A stretch of DNA of 64,000 nt from Lateolabrax maculatus. Taxonomy: Eukaryota; Chordata; Actinopteri; Acropomatiformes; Lateolabracidae. Below the pieces are notes generated by a model. The model saw only the letters and a list, made by a program, of their open reading frames with translations. It searched no databases and was not told where the DNA came from. Each line of letters opens with the position of its first letter. Position 1 is the stretch's first letter. The translations under genes and the position numbers were made by a program. The stretch lies in the NCBI GenBank assembly GCA_031216445.1, contig CM062202.1, positions 21,599,501 to 21,663,500 on the forward strand. The letters are read 5' to 3'. Below, in pieces: positions 23,577 through 36,791 of this stretch.

Positions 23577-24351
23577 ACAATAAACAGTCTTGTTTTATAC
23601 ATTAAAATATGTCAAACTATGCATGGACCCTTTAAATGGCCAAAAAAAACTCAACAAAACCCTTTTTCCTTTTCACTTCCAGCTTTTGTGGAAGTAGGAG
23701 GCTACAGCGCTCTGCTGGAAAAATACAGCTCTGCTATGCCAAGTAATTTCTCTTCCATGGATCCCCAGCGCTACAACATCTCCCCCCACTGCTACACCCC
23801 CAGACAAGATGCCTTCAGCCTGCTGAGGGACCCGACCACGGGGGACCTGCCCTGGCCTGGAGTGGTGTTTGGGATTGCTATAGTGGGAGGCTGGTACTGG
23901 TGTACAGACCAGGTGATTATCCCACTCAGTCCAACCTTGTCAGTTGTATCTTCTTCTGAAGGGGTGGCGGTTCCTTATTTCCTGCTCCAAAAACTGATGG
24001 AACCCTTTGCTGCTCACTCACAAACTGAACCAAAACTCCCCACCAACCCTTACTACACTTTACCCAGAGTGCAAACACAAAATAATCCATCCTGTCTTGT
24101 ACTTCTCTAGGTGATAGTCCAGCGGTGCCTCGCAGCCCGTAGTCTGACCCACGTGAAGGCCGGCTGCATCATGTGCGGCTACCTCAAACTGCTGCCGATG
24201 TTCCTCATGGTGTTCCCCGGCATGATCAGCAGGGTCCTCTACCCCGGTCTGTGGCTTACACTAGAAAAAAAAAACATAGAGTACAATATCATTTCTTGTA
24301 CAAACAACTATCACACATAAAGTATATAGGAAAGAAATCTGTATCTTTAAA

Positions 24352-24433
<82 letters not shown>

Positions 24434-26210
24434 TTCTGTGCACCTGCAGATGAGGTTGGCTGTGTTGTCCCGGAGGTGTGTAAGAGGGTGTGTGGGACTG
24501 AGGTGGGCTGCTCCAACATTGCATATCCTAAACTGGTGGTGTCGATCATGCCGAATGGTGAGGACGCACAAACAACGACCACCTTTAAGAAAGAAGAGGA
24601 GGAGAAGTGCCCCCCTCACATTTCTCCCCTTTTTGGCCAACTTCACTCCGCCCCCCTTCTTCCACCCCCCCTCCGCCCCCCTTCTTCCACCCCCCCTCCG
24701 CCCACCTTCATTCCTGCCGCCTCCCTCTCTCTGTGCAGGTTTGCGAGGTCTGATGCTGGCCGTGATGTTGGCTGCTCTCATGTCCTCGTTGGCCTCCATC
24801 TTTAACAGCAGCAGCACTCTGTTCACCTTGGACATCTGGACTCGCATCAGACCGCAGGCCACCGAGCGCGAGCTCATCATTGTAGGCAGGTAAAAGAAAT
24901 GATACTTTTAAACTTCTAGGCATTTAACTCCTTTGCATTTCTCCAACTCTGTCTTTCCTCTCACAGAGATCCGCAGTGTGTGAATGTGTGATACTGTGAA
25001 TCGATATGGATAAGTTTGGACGCATTACCAGCCTCCTGCATCGCTCTTCTCCGTTTTCCTCTCCTCTTTAGGGTCTGGGTTCTGTGCATCGTGGCCATCA
25101 GTATCTGTTGGATCCCAGTGGTCCAGGCGGCTCAGAGCGGTCAGCTGTTCGATTACATCCAGTCAGTCTCGAGCTACCTGGCTCCGCCTATCGCCTCAGT
25201 CTTCTTCCTGGCTGTGTTTGTTAAGAGGGTCAACGAGATGGTGAGAGGACTTATGCACGTGTGTCATATTAAATCGCACCATACCACTGATAAAAACACC
25301 TGGCGAAGTCACATCAACAGAGCGCTTGATTTCCCGTCCCCCTTCTCCTCCAGGGTGCGTTCTGGGGCTTGATAGGTGGCCTGGCGATGGGCCTCTGTCG
25401 GATGTTGCCTGAGTTCTGGTTCGGTACCGGCAGCTGTGTTTTCCCCTCTCACTGCCCTTTCTTGGTGTGCGGGATCCATTACCTCCACTTTGCAATCATA
25501 CTCTTCTTCTGTACGTCACTGCTGGTGCTGCTGGTCAGCTACTGCACCCAGCCCATAGAGGATCAACACGTTTGTGCCTTCTTATTTACTATACTATGTG
25601 TGTGTAACAGGTACATAGTTCAGTACTGTCGTATTAAGTTCCTTAAGACAAAACCTTATTCATTCACGGTCCAGGGATGAAAACATTTTGAGAACCCGGA
25701 TGGCAGTGAGACCATTTGTACTTTTTCTCTTAAATACAGTTAAGAGCAAAAGTACAAATGGTCTCAGTTTTCCTGCTCTGGTGTTTTCCTTTCAGCTCCA
25801 TCGCCTGGTGTTCAGCCTGCGTCATTCCAAAGAGGAGAGGAAGGATTTGGACTGGGAGCAAGAGGAGAAAGGGAGAAGAGCCCGGAGAGAGGCTGAGGAG
25901 AGTAACAACAGTGATGCCGGTAAGAAAGAAAGTCACAGACAAATGGAATGAACATAAGCTCACGTGCGGTACCAACTCCTCTCTCTTCCTCTCAGTGGCT
26001 GAAGAGGAAGACAAGTCTGGTATCTGTCGCCTGGTTGGTCGGCTGTGTGGCGGGAGCGGCGGCAGCTCCCAGGCCCACGAGGACGACACCCCTGAGGAAC
26101 CAGTGAGGCTGCCTGACATCAGCGAGGACCCAGTGTGGAAGTACACTGTGGATGTTAATGTCCTCATTATGATGACTGTAGCAGTGTTTATGTGGGGTTA
26201 CTATGCTTAG
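20809..26210 (+). CDS. slc5a2: Sodium/glucose cotransporter 2 (SGLT2)
   Basis: Na+-coupled glucose uptake at the apical membrane, in kidney in mammals. Fifteen coding exons: 20809-20907, 21045-21116, 21684-21788, 21912-21971, 22075-22179, 22268-22373, 22951-23031, 23683-23912, 24111-24246, 24450-24557, 24739-24889, 25072-25240, 25354-25569, 25796-25919, 25996-26210. They give 658 aa with consistent phases; human is 672. It is a polytopic SSF-fold protein. Visible ligand-site segments include ASNIGSGHF and FEWN (sugar-side Asn, His, Glu), GWYWCTDQ, CGYLK, AAQSGQLFDY and the Na2-site MSSLASIFNSSS. The C-terminus, DISEDPVWK to MWGYYA, fits SGLT2 (LWGFYA in human) better than SGLT1 (CHAYFA). The start ATG leads into ISNPADIAIIVGYF, as in the family. 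No lesion is seen. Confidence 0.95.
22405..22770. repeat. Interspersed repeat in slc5a2 intron 6
   Basis: Begins with the GGAGCACTCCACCAATTTTA wording that I recall from a dispersed percomorph repeat. It continues through a segment on a dinucleotide-rich, non-coding background. Boundaries and family are uncertain. Confidence 0.45.
23538..23575. repeat. (TA)n microsatellite
   Basis: Pure TA dinucleotide tract of about 19 units in slc5a2 intron 7, about 110 bases before exon 8. Confidence 0.95.
24352..24431. repeat. (GT)n microsatellite filling slc5a2 intron 9
   Basis: About 80 bases of GT repeat make up much of the 203-nt intron 9. The tract ends 18 bases before the exon 10 acceptor. Confidence 0.95.
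24647..24705. repeat. C-rich minisatellite
   Basis: About two and a half tandem copies of a ~25-base pyrimidine-rich unit (TCCGCCCCCCTTCTTCCACC and so on) in slc5a2 intron 10. Confidence 0.8.
25707..25766. repeat. Near-perfect 27-bp inverted repeat (hairpin) in slc5a2 intron 13
   Basis: Arms 25707-25733 and 25740-25766 are reverse complements with one mismatch in 27, around a 6-nt spacer. It would fold into a tight RNA hairpin 29 bases before the exon 14 acceptor. It could be a palindromic transposon remnant or a small-RNA precursor; the sequence alone does not decide. Confidence 0.9.
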
Positions 26211-26544
26211 CAGTCCTATTCATTCTAGATGAAAGTGGATGTTAAAATGTGAGTTGGTGTAATTAGGTTTCACTTTGTTAGGATGATACAGTAAGTCAAC
26301 CGTCCAAGGACTCAAAGATAAATACTAGTGTTGCCATCTGTTGGTATATACTTGTCACTGCACTGCACACCATCAAGATATTTTCAGTTAAGAGGTCATA
26401 CCAGTCTCACATCTCTGTAGTTATCCAGTTTTAAAGAGCCTGTGTAATGCAGTCTAAATGTTTGATCAGGTTAGAAGGCCATTACTGTATACTGTTGCAC
26501 GTTGATTCAATCACAAGTCAATCTGCGCCTGCTTCCAGTATTGA

Positions 26545-26648
26545 AATAAAAGGTGTGAGAAGGAAAAAAATATCATTTCGGAAGCCAGGTAAAATGTAAA
26601 CTTAATAAAGCATCAAGTAGCCCTACAATTTGTTTTCAGTTTTTTATT
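26545..26648. promoter_or_regulatory. Convergent poly(A) signals of slc5a2 (+) and fbxo46 (-)
   Basis: Plus-strand AATAAA lies at 26545-26550 and 26604-26609. Minus-strand AATAAA lies at 26643-26648. The two tail-to-tail genes therefore appear to end within about 100 bases of each other. Confidence 0.55.
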
Positions 26649-28767
26649 TTTTGATTCTCTTATATAAGAGAACTAAAAAGCAACACAAGTGTTGCTTGCT
26701 TTTCTGTCCCATCCGTACTCTTGAAAGCTGTTGGTCACACTAAGTTCAGCTCTGATAATGTGATAGGCCTTGCTACGGTCATTGTAAAGAACAAATGATT
26801 CAATCAATGTTAAATGAACATCTTTAAAGCCACCGTTAGATGCCGACATGGTATATCTACTCATCAGAGAGCACACAAACCAGGTAGTGATTCAGATTTC
26901 CAGTTTTAATCATCACTTCTGTTTTAATTTTAGCAGATATTTCCCATTAGCATTGTACATGTCTGGAACCTACAGAGTTCTCCCATGACTACCCAACCAT
27001 CTTCCCACCTCCATGCAGAGTTTCAGCATCATTCATCACATCAGTTCTTTAATGTCCAGTCTGTCAGCTTGCAGGGGTGGGCTGGGGGGGTGGGGTGGGG
27101 GTGGGGTGGGGTGGTGACAGCAAGGGGAAGGAGTTTTTCCAAGAATGAAGAGTCAGAGCCGTCACCAGGCACTGTTCACCTTACACTCCCACACAAAGAG
27201 TTATGGGTGGATCCAGTAGAGCTGAATGGAGTCTATCGAGCGTCTGAAATCTAGCCACTTACAGGGTCCTGTGCAACTCCCAAAACTCTTGACTATCTTG
27301 TGAGGTATCTGATGCCTCAATCTCCAGAACGGTGGGTAAGAGGTAGGGGGCTTTTAAGGCTGGAGGCTGGTGTAGAGAGTTTCTGCGTTCTGTGGTAGTC
27401 GGTTTCACCTGCTTCGAAGCATGAATGATGGCTTTGGCAAACATTGCCCTCTGCCGAATCGGAGGACGGAGGGGAGGGGGGAAGGAAGAGAGCCGGGGGT
27501 TAAAACAAAGATGGAGTATTCAAAAAAATACATCTTTGCAGGTTGAGTAGGGTGACAGACCGATACAGGGAGAACACAGTCCTCAAGAATAAAAGCAAAT
27601 TACAACAGCAAACATTCTCTGACACACAACCCAATAAAACAGGAAAACAAAAACAAAACAAAATGGCAAACAAGCAAGTCAATCAAACCATACAAAGTGA
27701 CATCAGGCCTTTCCAAAGTGACATCAAGTTTCTCTTTTTAATCCCATTCAATCCCACTGGTTTAATCAAAAAAGTCCATCTCCCATTATTCTCCGTAAAC
27801 CAGAAAGTACTCGTTGGCTCCTCTTTATGGCTGGTCAGCAAGGTTAGGGTCCACTCTGAAACAATGACAAGAACAGGTCTCGGTGGCCAGTGAGACTGGC
27901 TAGTATGGCGAGACTGTGCCTGTCATTAAGAAATGGCATAGCTTTTCCAGAATTAACGTCAGTGACACAGGCAATGATTTCAGCAGCATTATCAGGGGAC
28001 TAATCAACATAGTACAACATTACAGCACATTCAGAGAAATAGAAACGCATGGCGCAGGACAGGTACAAATGGCAATCTTGTACAACGGAAAATCAAGTTT
28101 GCTTTATACAATCACATTTCTATAGCAACGCTGAACATTCCACCACTGAAACCTTTACATCTGTTGGACTCCGTACAGCTCATTTCTCGAAGCACCATTG
28201 TACAGCTAATATGGAAGTTTGTGATACAACACAGAACAGAGAACAAGTATTGGGAACAGTAAGCAGGCTCTAGGGCATTACATTTCTATGCGTCACTTTA
28301 TGAATGCTAATCTCAATCAAATACACTGCAAAGTTTTCACATGAATTACCTAACAACCATGTATGGAGTCAGAAAGAAACCCGAATGAGTAAGAGGCAGA
28401 ACGAGGGCTGACTGACAGCAGCAGGAGGGGACCCCAACCCTGGTATGCAAACTTTTAAAAAGGTGCCACTCAGGAGCACAGTGGGGGGAGAGAGGGATTC
28501 TGGAGGGCTGAAAAAAAAACCAAAGAACAAAAGGCAAGGAGAGTGACACACCTCTCTTCCTTCTTTACCTCTCAACTTCCCTCCACTGAGGGCAAGGATG
28601 AGAAGGGAGTGCTGGAGCAAAGAAAAACAAAACAGTCCTGGAGTGCTGATTCCAACTTGTACTCCTCTCTTTTCACCTGTTCATTCTCTGAACAGGATGA
28701 GAGGGAGAAAGAAGGAGGTAGAAGGAGGAGATGAAAGTTGGTATGTGTGAGGTGTACTCTTTCCTCT
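26649..28767 (-). other. fbxo46: Probable 3' UTR of fbxo46
   Basis: About 2.1 kb between the fbxo46 stop codon and the minus-strand poly(A) signal, with no coding exon recognised. It includes the G-run block at 27074-27114. Confidence 0.5.
27074..27114 (+). other. G-quadruplex-capable G-run block
   Basis: At least six runs of four or more G separated by one to three bases on the plus strand. It lies in the template of the fbxo46 3' UTR, so the mRNA would be C-rich here. Confidence 0.75.
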
Positions 28768-31166
28768 CTACCTGGCCTCCTCCCTCCTGTCCTCCCTCTT
28801 GGTACGAATGGGCTGAGAGCCATCAGCAGGCTGCTGGACCCAGTTATTGTCATGGAGCCCAACACGACAGCCTGGTGTGTCCTTGTCTGTACGCCGGCAA
28901 CACATCCAATAGGAACGTCCATAAGGCAGGTCGTGGTGGTAAGGTTTGGGGTGCCAACGGCACAGGGAAACGTCCCCACGCTCATATTGCCGCTTACACT
29001 GCTTACAGGGGTCATCCCTGTAGAGTGGGTCTTGATTCCAGCGTGAATCCACCGCCCGCACCCCATATGTCTCGATCAACACCTTGAAGTAGTGGCAGGT
29101 GCACTTGAGGGCTGCCAGAGAGCGCGTCGGCAAGTAGCTGAAGATGTTGACCATGATGTGGTCGGGCAGGAGCAGCATGTACTGGCGCGGCTCAAGGAGG
29201 CGCTGAATTTGAAAGCGGATCTCAAGAAAGTCATGGGACACGTGGCGGTAGAGGCGACACAATGAAGGGTCGGAACAGTCCTCCCCAGCACTGGGAGAAT
29301 CTGGTTGAGTTGCCCGCTCACCTGAGCCCACTGCCACCCCAGCCCCAGGGCTGTTGTTGTTGGCACAGTCCAAAGAGCACATTCCTGACCCACTGCCAGT
29401 GCCCGTTCCTTTTACATCCTCCTCTGGGCCCCGAGGGGGCTGAAGGAAGAAGAGTTGTCCAGGAGGGGGATCATCTGATGAAGGGTCAGTGGAGCTGCCT
29501 ACACCCCCAACACCCCCTCCCGCACTAGGCATAGCGAAACACACTGTCTCCTCCTGCACATTTTCTGTACTGTCCTTGCCATAAAACACACATTGGTCCA
29601 CAGCACCTGTCACCACCACCTCCACATGGAAGCCAGTCACTCGCTCCCTCCCCACACCCACAGCTTTCTTCTCCCCAGAAGAAAGCTCCTGGGTTGGGTC
29701 TGGGCTCCCACAGGCCTGCCTGTCTGGATGATGGTGGTCTCCATCTGGTTTGGGGGCAGCAGTTGTGGCAGCAAGCAGCAGACTACTCGGGTCTCTAGAT
29801 GAGGGGCTGACAAGCTGGTAGAGGTCACAGGTTATTTTCTCTTTGGCCCTGGCGGCTGCCTGGTTACCCCCACCACCACAGCTCATAAACATACAGCGGG
29901 ACCTGCCAGCTGGCTCAAACTGAGACCACGGGTCCAGATTTGACACTCGGAAAGCTATCCTAACCTCACCGTGACTGTGGTTGGGGGGCGGAGGAGGGGT
30001 TACAACGCCGGATTCCCCTCCTCTCCTACGTTCTGTTTCTTGGTCTTGATTAGAAGAGTCTGTTCCAGGACCAGCGCCCAGATGGAGCCGATTCTCCAAG
30101 TTCTGGGACTCAAAGTGCGCGATGGCCTGGGCTACCCTGCATGACTCCTGCTGCTCCTCCAGCTCCTGGTCTGTCTGGATGGGAGATGATGACTCCGGAG
30201 CCTCTTTGGAGGGCTGGCCATTTGAACTATCTGACACAAACACCAAAGGAGTGGGGTCGGACACTGTGCCCCGGAGTAGAGTGTGCTGGTGGGAGGTAAG
30301 GCCCTGACTGTGAGTGGTAGTGGGGGACTGATGGTGTTGGTTCCCATGAACAGCCACAATTCCTTGGAGGGCCATGGCGGTCCTCTGCTCAACCAGGGCA
30401 ACCATCTCTGCCACTGACAGCAGGTCTGTCTCATTCACCCCTCCTAAAAGTTGCTCATCAGGGTGAGGAGGCGCATTGGGGGAGTCATGACTGAGGTGAG
30501 GCTCTGAGGATTGGGAGCGAGTTGGAGGGTCATAGGATGAGCAGCGTCTCCGTCTTTTGGCTTTACTGCAGTCAGTTGCCCAGTTACCTTTAACCTGTGG
30601 AGAAGGAAATTATTTGTATTTAGGTGAAAAATAACAACATCGTAATAAAAAAGCAAATTGCTGCACATTTTCTTTCAGCTGCTTACCTTCATGGTGCTGG
30701 GTCTGGGCTGGCCTGCTCCACTGAACTGGTGTGCAACAAAGAAGGCTATCTTCTCCTTGGTGTTGCCTGGCTTAATGACATACCAGGTGTCTAACAGCAC
30801 GCGGCCATCTTCCATCTGTGACCCGGAAGAGGGTGGCGAGGGAGGTGCTGAAGAGGGAGGAGGGGCCTGGCTCTGTGCCAGGGAGCTGGTGACAAGCTCA
30901 GGTTCGGGTGGAGTGTTCTCTGAGCCCACATCTTCCTCTTGTCCGTTCTCTACCTGCACCCCCACTATCATCCCTCCATCTTCACTTCCATCCACCGTCC
31001 TTCTGGTACCTGCAGAGGGCTCAGCCTTGCAAAGGGACGGGGACCCTGTCCCACCACCGCCTCCGCTGCTGCCCCCTGAGCCTGGGCTCCGAGCTTTGTT
31101 CTGGGAGTAGGTGCCAAAGGGGCGCGGGCACCACAGACGGATGTGGGAGAACGTGTCTCGGTCCAT
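28768..31166 (-). CDS. fbxo46: F-box only protein 46
   Basis: Substrate-recognition subunit of an SCF (Skp1-Cul1-F-box) ubiquitin ligase. Two coding exons on the minus strand: 30687-31166 and 28768-30594, giving 768 aa. The chosen start, MDRDTFSHIRLWCPRPFGTYSQN, matches the start of human FBXO46, and the reading frame has no earlier ATG. Hallmarks in order are VLLDTWYVIKPGNTKEK (~110-140), SKAKRRRRC (~170), DLLSVAEMVALVEQR (~215), GEVRIAFRVSN, KITCDLYQLVSPS and GFHVEVVVTGAVDQCVF. Then come the F-box (YMLLLPDHIMVNIFSYLPT onward, ~620-665) and the cysteine-rich C-terminal block RWHPKPYHHDLPYGRSYWMC. Linkers are Ser/Pro/Gly-rich and longer than in mammals. Head-to-head with coq8b. Confidence 0.96.
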
Positions 31167-32982
31167 CAGGATGCGGACCACCGGGGCATATCGGCATCTA
31201 TGCTGGCCAGCAAACACCCAGAGCCAGAGCTCTCATTGTCGGCTCCCTGTCCCAGTGCCAACCTAATGGGCACTGTCTGTCACCGAGCTCACCAGAAACA
31301 CTGGGCATACAACCTGCATCAATAGGAAAGGGAGAGATAAAAGGAAAGGGTGGAGTACAGGCGGGGAGGGGAGAACGAGTGAAAAGAGAGAAATAGCACA
31401 GTCATATAAACGGCTCAGTCACTGAAAACAGAGTTCATATCTCTAGAGAAACAATGTTAGTCAGGGCCGGGATCAATTCAGATATTCAATGACCAATTGA
31501 GGCTGTATTGAATAGTTGCCTCGAGGTACAATTCAGACAGAGTGTTAGCACTGTGCACCAGCAGCCCAGCCACTAGACTGGAGAGAACAGAACCATCATC
31601 ATACTACAAACTGAACTCAACACAACTGGCCTGCCTCCTACTTTGGCCCAACTCAATTAGCAATTACATTTGCTTCTGTGTACGAAGATCATCTCCCCCT
31701 CTTTGGAGCCTCTAAATCAAATTAAAGGGATTCCATTTCAGGTTTGGTGTCTGCGGCCTGCAGATGAAAGGAATGAAAGCTGGAAGACAAAAGCCCCAAA
31801 TGGACTCTCCTCTCTCTCCCTCTGCTCCTCTCCTGCATCTCAGTGCTTCAAAGAGGACTTGCTTAATAGGAGGCAACACAGGGAGGAGCATGCAGGCATA
31901 TGCTGAAACTATTTTTAGCAAACAGCAGGAGGGGGTGGGGTAGTAGTAAAACTGCTGTAGCTGTCCTCCCTGTCCTCACCCCTTTCTCCCTGCCAAAGAG
32001 CCTATGCTACAGGCTAGGGGAGAAGCCTTAGTCCACCCAGCATGCTGTGCGTGTGCAGCTATGCCAGATGTAGGGGCTGCCAGGAACGTGCCGGTATGCT
32101 TAAGGAGAGGAACAAGTGGCAATGGCTCACTGCTGATCTGAAGACCTCTTTTGCATCTGAGAACAGCTTGACCCATAGTTACACCTCATCTGTCAGTCCT
32201 GAGCTGCTTCCTTTAAAAAAGGTACATTACATGTTTAAGCTGTATTATAAGATTAAAATGTACAGGACTTTTCTTTTTCATATCAACTTTCAAAGACTCT
32301 AAACCTAAGATAATTGCAACAGAGTAAGTCCTCCAGACAAAAGCCAAGAAACACATCACTGACTATAATAAAATACTATGATGTATGAATGATGAAATAC
32401 TTAAAATATCCTCGCTCAGCAGCTAATACACAACATCTTGATTATACCAAGTACAACCACATAGATGCATATACCAGGACTGACCAGTTACTCCAGCCTT
32501 CAAATAGTACAATATAAATTATGTTTAATTCTCTCATTGGCACTATACAATTAGTCATATTTGGTTAACATGAGGGTCAGATCACGTGTTGACAAGCGCA
32601 GCATCCAGATGAAACAGATCACATGCTAAGGGTGACTATTACATTAGTATTGATTTGAATTTCTTTAACCCTATATATGTATATTATGCAAAATAAGCCT
32701 TGTAACAATGCACAACAAAAATAATGCATCACTCTTCAAAAGCTTGTTAACATGTCCTTAACTTTTACTATACACTATAAATGACAAACAATTAAGCCCC
32801 ATCTTTTTTTCTGTGTGGTGCGAATTTCATAAAAAGCATCTCCCGTTAACTGTTCCTCTTCTCTTTGACAGTGTTAAATTTACAGATTGCCTGCTACATC
32901 TGGGGGTGTAGCAGCAACTTGACAGAAGCTGTCTGCATTATTGGCAGGTCACCAACCCTTAGGACTGGCTCAGTTTGATGTG

Positions 32983-32987
<5 letters not shown>

Positions 32988-33040
<53 letters not shown>
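32988..33040. repeat. (CA)n microsatellite
   Basis: Long CA dinucleotide tract, about 26 units, in the fbxo46 5' UTR intron. Confidence 0.95.
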
Positions 33041-33041
<1 letters not shown>

Positions 33042-36000
33042 CCCAACAACAACAACATAGCAACAGCCTAAAATAAAATTTGCTTCAACAGCACTTGTAC
33101 GGTTATAAACATTCCCAGGGGTCATAGCTAGGAATAATACCAATATAAGTTTACACAGGGTGTGTTTCAGTGAATAATACAAGGTAGTATGGCAGCACTT
33201 GAAAATCCCACAGTGGTCCACATGATGAATATAGAGCTCTGTGAGCAATCTTGTTGCGTAACACAAAGTGTGTTGATATACAGTATTTGTCTTGATTGGT
33301 TTCGGAGCTTTAATGACACAGTAGCTTGCTTTCCATTATAACCACCAGACTTCAATCCACGGGCTTTAAAACAGGTCATTGTTGTGCTTCTCTCTGACAT
33401 GCTGAATGGGTGGTGCATTGTACATTTGGACTAATGGAATGGCTCAGAGAGGTGCAGAAAGCAAACACCGCCCACACAGTGTGGTGAACCAATTCAAATG
33501 CTTCCTCCATAATCACACAGCAACGACTCAGCTAAAAGCAGGCAGATTATACTGTTGTGAGAAAAAAAATCTAGTGAACCTTTTTTACTGCCCTTTCTCT
33601 CCATGACCCCTTATCCTTAACCACTTTTATTCACTACCGCCTTTCCACCAACTCCTCTTTTCCCTTGCCTCTTACCGCATCATGCAATCCATCTCTCAGA
33701 ACAGATTGGATTGTATTATAAGAGGTCCCAGAAGTGAGATGGTCCGCCCACTGCAGTGCTCCAGTATAAAGTCAGACACATAAAAACACACACATTGCCA
33801 CCTTAACAAACTATAGATTATTAGCTCTCACTTTGACATGAATTTAGTATGATTGGGAGACAGGTCATGTCTACACACTAAATCAAATAAATCAGAAAAC
33901 ACTGTTTACATATAACAATGACACTAGCATTTTTGGATTGTTCTCCATCTACACTGAAACTAAATAAAGATGAAAAATCTCTTCTTCCGCCTCCTCTGTT
34001 GGTTGGCAAACAACAGAATTGTGCAGTGCAGCCAACATTTGGCAAGGAGTGGGACGCTCGCAGCCAGGTTACTCCTGTTGGTCTCAGCAGGTTAAAACTC
34101 CATTCTGTCACCTCATGCTCTCTATGATCACTTATATTGTGTTTCAATATATCTTAACACAAAGTTTAACCGTTATTATTGCATAGTTTTTAATTTCTGT
34201 TATTCGATTATGGCTATTCATAAACTCCACTGATCCACCAGATCAGCAGCAATTTTTTTGGATGCTGTACTGTTGATCCAATGACTATTTAATGCTTGAG
34301 ATGTCATCTGACAACATAAACATACAGAGGATTTGATGCCAACAGAATGCTGGCTTCTTGAAATTACTGCTACAGTGACAGGACACAAGCTTTTCTGTGC
34401 AGGGATGTATAAATGTGTTGGAAAAGCTTTGTTTTCTCTATCAACATTACAAACCAGTATTTTTTTATTCAATCCACTCTGGAGAGTGTCTTCCAAAAGC
34501 TCAGTTTTTGGGGGCGTATGTGGCAAATTAAATCAATTTGTTTTGGGTTTATGTTTATTGAAAAATGTATGGACTTATTCTGTTGCTGTCACACTGTTTT
34601 TCAAAATAAGATACAAGTCAATACAAACAATGTACCATTAAACCTTGGTCAGACAGCTGCTGTAAATGTTGGAGAAACTTAACCCCCAAAAAACAAACAA
34701 CTACTGAATAGACAACCAGAAATGTAGATGCCTGCATCTTTTCTGAGAGACTTAACATACACTGTCCTATCCAGCATCTCACATCAAAACATAGTTAACA
34801 AAAGTCATCTCTCAATCAATTTTCAGGATTCCACGTTACTCCCCAACAGTCTGTGTAAGTTAGTACTGAGCTACTATAACTTTTTTTTTTATCTCTTCAT
34901 TTGAAACCTGTTTCTGCAAATCAAGAATTGGGTTTGGTTTTAAGCTTTCTGAATCAACCTTCAAATCCTATCAAAGCACAGTGGCAGCCAGCAACACCAC
35001 AGCAACGCTACAGTGCCGGGGTCTGCATAGTTAGGTACCCAAGCTGTCTGACAAATTAACTGTCAAAGATGGATGAGGACTTTCTGTATGTTTTTCTTAA
35101 CACTTAACTATTTCCACACATACAGAACTATGCAGTTCTAAATGTAGGCAGCAGGTAGGACATGTCAATGAATGGGTCACACAAACTAATGTACCACGGT
35201 GTGCAGTGGTGGTACTACTGAGGCTTTAAAAACAAGGTATACTAAATAGGTCAAATTATACTACAGATCTGTCTAAATGAAAGAAGAGTGGTGTTAAGTG
35301 GACCAGATCTGACACAACAGCTGTACTATTTAACCAACAAACGTACATTATGCCAGTAACACAGAGTACATCGTTCCTTCTCTGTCTGGAAGATTCTGAT
35401 TAGGTTTTTCAAACATTGCGAAAAATGTCTACATACACAAATGGATTACTCACTGTTCTGTCAGAGTCAAATGCCTGTGGATTACTGCTGCAGTCAAAAT
35501 CCACACAATACTCACTACACAGCTGCATACAACACATAAACAAATGTTAACTAGGTACTGATCTGTTCACAAACGACTACTCTGCTGTTTGGATAGTGAG
35601 AGGTTGACAGGTTTGTCCCATTACATTAAAACTGAATTTCTGCTGGACTAGGTCATTTTCCTATACAAATGTAGAGCAGTTTGGCATGCAGTCTCACCAG
35701 GATAATGGTCTCACTAGGTTAGGTGTGTGCAGTTCATAACACATAGTGTACCACAGTCAAATTAAAGGCTAATTTAAAATGTAACAAGTTGGATTAGCAA
35801 ATATAGCACCAATTTCAAAGCTTGTGACTTAAAAGTTTGTGTTGTTTTCTCTAAAATCAGCTCTTAGGTCTAAGGCAACCCTTGCAAAACAGTCAGCCTG
35901 ATAATCACAAAACAAAGTCACCCCAACTCAACCCCCCCATACTATCCCCCAGCTCTCCCGCACTCTTTTTCACAGCATTACAGCCAGACGGCCAAAAGCT

Positions 36001-36789
36001 GACGAATGATAACACCGAAGCGAGCCAAAAAGTCTTAGCTCAATCTCCCTCTCTGCATGTGCGCCTGTGAAGACAATGCAACAGAAGTGCAGCCAGCAGG
36101 CCAGCTTTGCTGCAAACTGTCAACAGAATAATGGAGCTCAGTTCATCACTCCAGCAGTCTGAACAGTATTACATCGAGAGTCAGTCAGGACACCTAGGAA
36201 GAGTGGCTGACCATGCAGGGCTGTCTGTGTGTTTGTGTGAGCATCGGCACGTTTGTACTGTCACAAGTTAGACTTTGATGCAAGCTTTGATACTACAATC
36301 ACAAAGGCTACTGTATCAACATACTGTACTATCTTACTTGATCATCTAAAGAGGAACAGGGCAAATCATGTGCTTTCTAACGATATCACATCAGACAGTA
36401 CTCCGTGCAAGTGAGCTACTTGAAACCCGACAAAACTGATCCTTTATTAGCAATGAAATGTTAGATTTTAATATGCCACTGTCCCAAAAACAGATTCACT
36501 CTAGACTTGTTCATCTTGGCTTATCCATTTACACATAACGACTAAGTTGTGCCACACAATGCCTCAAGTGGTTTATTCTATATGCAATATCAAAACACTC
36601 AATATTATGCTCAGGGTCAATCAATATACAGTCCTTGCTGTGATTCACATTTCTTAGTTGAAAGGCCTAGAGGTCTCTTAACCATTACCTCTGTCCTGCC
36701 TCTGCTTTGGATAACCTTATAACCCAACACAACCAGCCGAAACGATGCCAACTTCTCCGCTGACAACCAACAAGTGTGGTGTCCCAAAC

Positions 36790-36791
36790 AC

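Noticed and set aside
24347..24893. ORFs of up to 179 aa with CVCVCV or THTHTH runs
   Set aside because: Translated GT/CA microsatellite joined to real slc5a2 exon sequence in or out of frame; not separate genes.
20809..26210. SGLT1 (slc5a1) as the identity
   Set aside because: Very similar core, but the C-terminal DISEDPVWK...WGYYA and the VFSLRHSKEER block follow SGLT2.
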